DNA of 64,000 nucleotides from Thiofilum sp. (GTDB lineage Bacteria > Pseudomonadota > Gammaproteobacteria > Thiotrichales > Thiotrichaceae). Positions within the stretch are counted from its first letter, which is position 1; every line of letters starts with the position of its first letter. The position numbers and the translations under genes were made by a program. The stretch lies in the NCBI RefSeq assembly GCF_016711335.1, contig NZ_JADJTF010000001.1:2480001-2544000 (forward strand). Reading direction: 5' to 3'. Below the pieces are notes generated by a model that worked only from the letters and a program-made list of their open reading frames with translations, had not been told where the DNA came from and did not search any database. Shown here one piece after another: positions 58,565-64,000 of the stretch.

Positions 58565-60490
58565 ATGATTAGACAGTCTTTTCATCGGTTAGCGTTAGTT
58601 AGTTCAATAGTAATAATAGCCCTTACAGGTTGTGGTGGTGGCTCAGATGATTCTAGTGGTAGTGCTGAACATAGTGCTACAACAAGCATAGTATTTGATC
58701 TAAGTACTGGACAAATACCAACTACCAATGACTTATTATTTAGTGGTAGTACAGATGGAACTTTAAATTTCCCTATTAATCCTGATGATCCTAGTGCAGT
58801 GCTGAGAACAATGCTGAACACATTAGATGGGTTTAGTTTAACTATGCCGATCACGAGTGCTTTTAATGTAGCACCTAAAGCATCATCCATTGTCCTAGGA
58901 CAATCAGTACGTGTCTTTGAGGTTACTAAAACTGGCGGGTTAGTGGCGAGTGTCGTGCGTGAACTAACCAGTACCGAGTTAGTGGCGACATTAGATAGTG
59001 CGGGCACAACTTTAGCGCTGGTTCCTATTAAGCCCTTAAAAGAAAGTACCAGTTATCTAGTCGTGTTAACCTCCGGTATTAAAGACCAAGAAGATAGATC
59101 AGTTGCGACTACAACCTCTTATGCGGCTTTAAAATCAGGTTCTGCTTTTACTGATCCTACTACAGAAACACTACGTCTACTGGTTAACGCTCAAGAAACA
59201 GCAGCAGCTAGTAAGGGAGTAGCGAAGGATTCCATTATTTTAAGTTGGTCTTTTACCACTCAATCTGTGACTCCTGTTTTAAATGCAGTCAAAGTACAAG
59301 CAACCGCTAAACCTTTACAGGTTCAGGCTATTCCCTTTGCCACGGCTAAAACAAATGTGCATGCAGGCGCATTACAAGTACCTTATTATTTAGATCGTGC
59401 GGCTCCTATGACTGCGTATTGGAAAGGTGCAGGTGATAGTTTCTTAACACGCTATAATCCTACTCCTAGTGCCACCAGCACCCAAACTATTCCCGTAATG
59501 CTAACTACCCCTAGCGCTGCTTCCGGCAAAACAATGCCCACAGCAGGTTGGCCTGTAGTGATTTATCAGCATGGTATTACCTCGAATCGTGCTTCAGTAT
59601 TGCGCATTGCCGATACATTAGCCTCACAAGGGTTTGCGACTATTGCGGTTGATCTACCCTTACATGGTATTGATTTGGGTGAGGGGATGGATGCGTTACG
59701 TACCAGTTTTGAACGTACTTTTGACCTAGATCTGGTTAATAATACTACTGGAGCAGCGGGAGCTGATGGGGTGATTGATGAGTCAGGTGAGCATTTCATT
59801 AATCTCTCAGTGCCATTAGTCTCACGGGATAATATTCGTCAAGGTATCTCCGATTTATTGGTATTGCGCAATAGTCTAGATGGATTACAGAGTGCTCAAG
59901 GAGTGAAACTGGATGCCAGTAAAGTCAGCTATGTGGGAATTTCATTAGGCTCGATTGTAGGCACTGGTTATCTAGCCACAGAAGAGCGCTCAACGCCTGC
60001 TTTATTGTCTGTGCCTGGTGGTGGTATTGCGCGTTTATTGGATGGATCGCCTACTTTTGGTCCAGAAATTCGAGCAGGCTTAGCTTCCAAAGGCATTGTT
60101 GCGGGTACTGCGGCTTATGACAGCTTTATGTTCGCTACGCAATTTATGATTGATTCTGCTGATCCGATTAATTTGGGTGCTAAAGCAGCACAGCAACATC
60201 CTGTTTTACTGCATGAGGTACTAGGAGAAGCTGTTATTCCTAATAGCGTCACTGGTCATCCACTAGCGGGCACTGAGCCGCTGATTCGTACTATGGGCTT
60301 AATCAGCGTTAGTACTTCAACCAATAATGTTGATGGTGCAGTACGCTTTACTGCTGGCGAGCATGCCTCTTTATTAACAACTAATGCAAGCTTAGAGGCT
60401 ACTACTGAAATGCAACGCCAAATGGCTGCTTTCATAGCTAGCCAAGGTACGCAAATTGTAGTGACTGATACGACGGTAGTGAAACAATAA
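58565..60490 (+). CDS. Lipoprotein of the virulence-factor-lipase type
   Basis: A 641-residue lipoprotein (lipobox LTGCGGGSDD) with an N-terminal domain like the bacterial virulence factor lipase N domain (VFDLSTGQIPTTNDLLFSG) and a C-terminal alpha/beta hydrolase. GISLGS (Ser in VSYVGISLGSIVGT) is the nucleophile elbow; VVIYQHGITSNRASV is the oxyanion region. Probably anchored to the outer membrane and splits long-chain esters. With the FadL-type porin upstream it could form a lipid-use unit. Confidence 0.85.
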   Translation: MIRQSFHRLALVSSIVIIALTGCGGGSDDSSGSAEHSATTSIVFDLSTGQIPTTNDLLFSGSTDGTLNFPINPDDPSAVLRTMLNTLDGFSLTMPITSAFNVAPKASSIVLGQSVRVFEVTKTGGLVASVVRELTSTELVATLDSAGTTLALVPIKPLKESTSYLVVLTSGIKDQEDRSVATTTSYAALKSGSAFTDPTTETLRLLVNAQETAAASKGVAKDSIILSWSFTTQSVTPVLNAVKVQATAKPLQVQAIPFATAKTNVHAGALQVPYYLDRAAPMTAYWKGAGDSFLTRYNPTPSATSTQTIPVMLTTPSAASGKTMPTAGWPVVIYQHGITSNRASVLRIADTLASQGFATIAVDLPLHGIDLGEGMDALRTSFERTFDLDLVNNTTGAAGADGVIDESGEHFINLSVPLVSRDNIRQGISDLLVLRNSLDGLQSAQGVKLDASKVSYVGISLGSIVGTGYLATEERSTPALLSVPGGGIARLLDGSPTFGPEIRAGLASKGIVAGTAAYDSFMFATQFMIDSADPINLGAKAAQQHPVLLHEVLGEAVIPNSVTGHPLAGTEPLIRTMGLISVSTSTNNVDGAVRFTAGEHASLLTTNASLEATTEMQRQMAAFIASQGTQIVVTDTTVVKQ

Positions 60491-60502
60491 GCGCTTTTAA
60501 AA

Positions 60503-60534
60503 TTAAGGCAGAGTGTGCAATGCCTCTGCCTTAA
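60503..60534 (+). terminator. Perfect 11-bp hairpin after the lipase gene
   Basis: TTAAGGCAGAG (60503-60513) pairs with CTCTGCCTTAA (60524-60534) around a 10-base loop, 13 bases past the stop codon. No T-run follows. Probable transcript end. Confidence 0.6.
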
Positions 60535-60612
60535 CGCTTGACAAACCCACTCAACTACTAATACTTGCATCTCTACAGCTCAGGCTATTTTTGATTTCTA
60601 GGTCACACACTC

Positions 60613-61275
60613 ATGGAACAATTCGGTGTACTTAACTATGCCACCTATTTTGTAGGTTGCATTGCGATTATTCTGATCCCAGGGCCTAACTCACTTTATG
60701 TTCTAGCTACGGCTGCACAGCGCGGAATTAAAGCAGGCTGGCAAGGTGCTTTCGGTATTTTTGTGGGTGATGCCATTTTAATGGCTTTAACTGCCTTAGG
60801 AGCGGTTTCAGTTTTAACCGCTTATCCTTTAGTGTTTAAAGCGATTCAATCCGCAGGAGCCTTATATCTAGCCTATATTGGTATTAAGTTGGTGCGTTCA
60901 GCTATTCAAAATTGGAATAAACGTAATTTAGCCGAAGTTATTGAGCAACCTTTAGAAGATAGTGATACTCGTGGTTCACCCTTTAGGCGCTCATTATTAA
61001 TTAGTTTATTAAACCCTAAGGCGATTTTGTTTTTCTTATCGTTTTTCGTGCAATTTGTTGATCCTAGTTACGATAATAAACTGATTTCCTTTTTGATCTT
61101 GGCAGTGACTTTGCAATGTTTAAGCCTTATTTATTTAGCCACCTTAATTTATGCAGGGGTTTATTTAGCTGAAACGTTTCGCCGTCGTAAGCGCTTATCG
61201 GCGGTTTCTACGGGGAGTGTGGGCGCGATGTTCATGGCGTTTGCTGCAAAATTAGCTACTGCGTCTGTGACATAA
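60613..61275 (+). CDS. LysE/RhtB-family amino-acid exporter
   Basis: A 220-residue membrane protein with about six helices. GPNSLYVLATAAQRGIKAGWQGAFGIFVGD is the LysE/RhtB signature (first 20 residues), followed by LLNPKAILFFLSFFVQFV. It exports an amino acid such as leucine or threonine; the substrate is not resolved. Single gene. Confidence 0.9.
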   Translation: MEQFGVLNYATYFVGCIAIILIPGPNSLYVLATAAQRGIKAGWQGAFGIFVGDAILMALTALGAVSVLTAYPLVFKAIQSAGALYLAYIGIKLVRSAIQNWNKRNLAEVIEQPLEDSDTRGSPFRRSLLISLLNPKAILFFLSFFVQFVDPSYDNKLISFLILAVTLQCLSLIYLATLIYAGVYLAETFRRRKRLSAVSTGSVGAMFMAFAAKLATASVT

Positions 61276-61325
61276 GTTACTAACTGTTTCGGACTTAATG
61301 CACAAACAAAAAACACAGCTTCTCT

Positions 61326-61341
61326 ATAATGAACCTCGTTG
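61326..61341 (+). promoter_or_regulatory. -10 element candidate before the basic secreted protein gene
   Basis: TATAAT occurs in CTTCTCTATAATGAACC, about 90 bases before the start codon at 61422. The -35 is poor, so the promoter is tentative. Confidence 0.35.
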
Positions 61342-61421
61342 AGACAGAAAAGGGTGCTGATCCAACATCACACCGCAATAACTTGATACGGATATAACCC
61401 CCCAAAATAGAGGAAGCAAAC

Positions 61422-61874
61422 ATGAAAAAATTAACTGCAATCGCTGCATTATTAGCTGCAACTTTAGGTGCTATGGGTACTGCTCAAGCAGGTGGTCAAA
61501 ACCAAGTAACGATTCAAGCGGTTCCTGCTAATGCTAAAGTAGTAGTGGTTGATGCGCGTCAAGTACGTAATGCGCATCGTATGCATAATAACCACCGTGA
61601 ACAAATGGCTCGTGCTGCTCATCATCAACGCAAAGCAGCTAATACCGTAAAAATTATTGTGGTAAAACAGGCCGCCCAGCATAAAAAAGCTAAGAAAGTT
61701 GTGGTAGTAAAAAAGCCAAAGCCAGTGGTTAAAAAAGTAGTTTATATTCACAAACCAGTACGTCCAGCCGTAGTAGATCGTGTGATTTATAGAACAGCCA
61801 CTACTCATGCGGCTCCCGTAAGACATCATCGCCCTGCTAATCATGTGAGCTTGCAAGCGGTTTATGTAAAATAA
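61422..61874 (+). CDS. Small secreted Lys/His-rich protein, unknown
   Basis: A 150-residue precursor with a signal peptide (MKKLTAIAALLAATLGAMGTAQA before GGQNQ). The mature part is very basic (KKAKKVVVVKKPKPVVKKVV) and His-rich (HRMHNNHREQ, AAHHQRK, VRHHRPANH). It may bind nucleic acid, polyanions or metals. No family recognised. Ribosome site AGAGGAAG; followed by a terminator. Confidence 0.65.
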   Translation: MKKLTAIAALLAATLGAMGTAQAGGQNQVTIQAVPANAKVVVVDARQVRNAHRMHNNHREQMARAAHHQRKAANTVKIIVVKQAAQHKKAKKVVVVKKPKPVVKKVVYIHKPVRPAVVDRVIYRTATTHAAPVRHHRPANHVSLQAVYVK

Positions 61875-61898
61875 TCACTTAAGAGCGAATGTTTTAAG

Positions 61899-61928
61899 CG
61901 CCTTCTAAGCGAACTTAGAGGGCGTTTT
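61899..61928 (+). terminator. Intrinsic terminator after the basic secreted protein gene
   Basis: CGCCTTCTAAG (61899-61909) pairs with CTTAGAGGGCG (61914-61924, one G-U) around CGAA, followed by TTTTCT. 24 bases past the stop codon. Confidence 0.82.
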
Positions 61929-61963
61929 CTCATTAGAGTGTTTAAAAGGCAGAACTCACCTAT

Positions 61964-64000
61964 TTAAACAGCAATTTTACCGCCATCATTACGAGTGATA
62001 ACTACTGTGGCAGAACGCGGGCGTGCATTACCACCATGAGGCCAGTGGCTAGTGAATTGGGCAGGATCAGTAACCGAAGTACTACCTTCTCCCGGATGTT
62101 GAATATTCACGAATAATGCTTTGCCATCGGGTGTTTCAGCGATACCGGTGATTTCACAGTCTTTAGGTCCTACTAAGAAGCGCCGTAATGTGGTGCTACT
62201 CACCGTCGCGCCTCTACGAGTGATTACAGTTTGATCCGCATTACCATTACTAGGTACAGCGGTATTAGCAATAGTAACGGATGCTCCATCGCCTACTGTG
62301 CCCGGTATGGCGGCTAACATCATGCAGTTAGTCATATCGGTATAAGCGCCGTCATCGGTTTGCACCCATAACAATCCCGCCGTCGCGTAACTAAACCATA
62401 AACCGTCAGGGCTAGAGAAATCATTATCTGCTGTGAGGTTGGATACATTGACATTAGTACCTGCACCCGATTCAGCACCAAATAGGTAAATATCCCAACT
62501 AAAGGTGGTAGCCGCATGATCACTATTGGTTTCTTTCCAACGGATAATGTGTCCATTCACATTACCTCTATTGGTTGAGCTACCTTTAGTATCAGCATAA
62601 TAGCGCGGATTAGCAGCATCTAAGGGACGTGAAGAACCACCGCGTTGGCTATTATTGGTGAGGGTCATATAGATTTCGCCATTAACAGGGTTAACCGCCG
62701 CCCATTCGGGACGATCCATTTTGGTTGCACCCACTGCATCCGCTGCAATACGCGCATTAACCACGACATCGGCTTCATCTGCGAAGGCATAAGTAGCATA
62801 GTTAGCTACTGTGGGATTAGTCATACTGAGTAATTCCCATGAACCTGTACCATCAGTGTTAAATTTAGCTACGTATAATTTACCGCTATCCATATATTTG
62901 TCGCCTACGAATAGACCGCCATTGGCATCAGCAGCATCCCATAACGCCGTCGAGACAAATTTATAAATATACTCATTGCGTGAGTCATCACCCATATAAA
63001 AGACTAAAGGTTTACCTGCTACCGCTTTGGCTGGCCAACAGCCTTCATGCGCAAAGCGACCTAGAGCAGTACGTTTACGAGGAGTAGAGTCCCTATCAAA
63101 GGGATCAATTTCTACAATCCAACCAAAGGTATTGGGCGCATTGCGGAAGTCAGTGAAAGCACTTGTACCACTAGCATTAGCATTCCAACGCTGATACAAG
63201 TCGGTAGCATCTGCTGCACCTGGACGTGACCAATTATAACGACCTGAGCTAGAGCCACTAACGCCGTAGCGGTTTAAGGAGGTAGTTTCTTTAGCAGTAC
63301 GTGTAGTATCGTTACGACGATAGAAGTAACCTGCCCAGTTTTCTTCACAGGTTAAATAAGTGCCCCAAGGGGTATAACCATTACCACAATTATTAATAGT
63401 GCCGCGTGTTTGTGAGCCACTGGTGGAAAAGGCTGTAACCATTAAATCGTCATAAGCCGCAGGGCCGGAAAGATCCATTACTGAAGCACCAGTAATACGG
63501 CGATTAAAGTCAGAATAACGATTAACCACAAAAGTACCACCGCTTTTCACGACTTCTACAATGCTTACCCCATGTGCATCCACTTCTTTATCGATTTCAC
63601 CAATAGGGCGGGCGTTAGTATTGTTAGAACCATAATCAGTAGGACCATTGGCGTGCATAAAGCCCAAATCCTCCGCTACTTCATGATTAATACATAATAA
63701 GCCACGGTTAGCATTGCTATGATCAGCGCCAGTACCAAAACTATTCATACCAAAGTAGTGCATACCATCATGATGGTCACCAGAGCGATTAGCAAAGTGG
63801 GTATCTGTTCCATCATTTTTATAGCGCGGCACTAAAGTGTTAATAGGATCGCCAACAGCCAGTAACACGGTTGCAGTATAGCCAGCAGGTACGACTAAAG
63901 CATCAGCCACGCTTTTGGCTACTGCATTAAAGCTGAGTGTTAATGAGGGAGTGGGTGTTGGGGTAGGTGTTGGAGTCGGGGTAGGTGTTGGCGTGGGTGT
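61964..64000 (-). CDS. PhoX-like (DUF839) protein, N terminus beyond the window
   Basis: At least 678 residues. The frame stays open to the right edge, so the GTG at 63910 is an internal codon, not a proven start. Upstream of the core lies a (Thr-Pro)9 linker followed by SLTLSFNAVAKS. The core has PhoX/DUF839 motifs: LLCINHEVAED, YLTCEENWAGYFYRR, GRFAHEGCWPA, YIYKFVS, RPEWAAVNPVNGEIYMTLTNNS and VNIQHPGEGS. PhoX enzymes are secreted calcium- and iron-dependent phosphatases. Convergent with the basic secreted gene. Activity not certain; some DUF839 proteins have other roles. Confidence 0.85.
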   Translation of the reverse strand, partial: TPTPTPTPTPTPTPTPTPSLTLSFNAVAKSVADALVVPAGYTATVLLAVGDPINTLVPRYKNDGTDTHFANRSGDHHDGMHYFGMNSFGTGADHSNANRGLLCINHEVAEDLGFMHANGPTDYGSNNTNARPIGEIDKEVDAHGVSIVEVVKSGGTFVVNRYSDFNRRITGASVMDLSGPAAYDDLMVTAFSTSGSQTRGTINNCGNGYTPWGTYLTCEENWAGYFYRRNDTTRTAKETTSLNRYGVSGSSSGRYNWSRPGAADATDLYQRWNANASGTSAFTDFRNAPNTFGWIVEIDPFDRDSTPRKRTALGRFAHEGCWPAKAVAGKPLVFYMGDDSRNEYIYKFVSTALWDAADANGGLFVGDKYMDSGKLYVAKFNTDGTGSWELLSMTNPTVANYATYAFADEADVVVNARIAADAVGATKMDRPEWAAVNPVNGEIYMTLTNNSQRGGSSRPLDAANPRYYADTKGSSTNRGNVNGHIIRWKETNSDHAATTFSWDIYLFGAESGAGTNVNVSNLTADNDFSSPDGLWFSYATAGLLWVQTDDGAYTDMTNCMMLAAIPGTVGDGASVTIANTAVPSNGNADQTVITRRGATVSSTTLRRFLVGPKDCEITGIAETPDGKALFVNIQHPGEGSTSVTDPAQFTSHWPHGGNARPRSATVVITRNDGGKIAV

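Noticed and set aside
63908..63910. GTG as the start of the PhoX-like gene.
   Set aside because: The frame stays open to the window edge through a Thr-Pro linker and no ribosome site precedes this GTG.

Overview
The window reads as a chromosomal segment of a gammaproteobacterium of moderate GC content. Gene content and protein style (CysM, GuaAB, GlyA-NrdR-RibD, YedI, Lnt, SHP-type cytochromes, PhoX, FadL) suggest the Thiotrichales (Thiothrix, Thiolinea or Thiofilum type). That placement is an impression from the proteins, not a search result. Most of the window is ordinary housekeeping sequence, broken by a few accessory islands. I saw no rRNA, tRNA or CRISPR array.

Layout. 0.1-4.5 kb: a tight six-gene operon (minus strand) of SHP-type cytochrome c, diheme cytochrome c, cytochrome b561, a QseB/QseC-like two-component pair and a ZIP metal transporter. 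4.7 kb: a lone gene resembling the constant component (EACC1) of bacterial conflict systems. 5.3-12.9 kb: two amino-acid ABC permeases, a Gly-rich repeat protein, cardiolipin synthase, an omega-aminotransferase, a YkgJ-like protein and a DUF4143 ATPase. 13-21 kb: an EF-hand/peptidoglycan-binding protein, YedI, Lnt, a glycoside-hydrolase-like protein with a CBM9-like tail, and small secreted proteins. 21.4-23.8 kb: ureABC behind a near-perfect sigma-54 promoter. 24.7-32.9 kb: Mrp, a candidate CsrB/RsmZ-type regulatory RNA, a dCTP deaminase gene split by an HNH intein, a META-domain protein, glyA-nrdR-ribD and dodecin.

33-38.7 kb: an SDR-DUF2269-DUF4166 operon, a VapBC-type toxin-antitoxin pair and a visibly AT-rich three-gene island (NMN-adenylyltransferase-like, HARE-HTH plus Nudix, and a three-TM protein with a degenerate PLD-like domain). 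This island is the best candidate for an undescribed system. 39-44 kb: a membrane AraC regulator, guaBA and an alpha/beta hydrolase. 44.3-46.5 kb: a DUF1566 pseudogene, Phd-Doc and a TnpB-only IS200/IS605-type element. 46.6-54 kb: cysM, a DnaQ-like exonuclease, two cytochromes b561, a DUF3465 protein, two overlapping DUF697 GTPase genes and an Anbu-type peptidase. 54-64 kb: galU, a DUF533 protein with an expanded Gly-rich repeat, a FadL-type porin next to a lipase-like lipoprotein, a LysE exporter and a PhoX-like protein running off the right edge.

Two features cut across the map. A hairpin element of about 75 bases occurs three times (7.9, 47.5 and 54.3 kb), each time 20-56 bases past a stop codon and in the same orientation as that gene. 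Its outer arms differ between copies yet pair with each other within each copy. Regulatory signals seen directly include the sigma-54 promoter of the urease genes, GGA-rich hairpins plus a terminator in the CsrB-like RNA, three operator-like repeats at exact 33-base spacing before the DUF4143 ATPase, and a hairpin that buries the ribosome binding site of the SDR gene.
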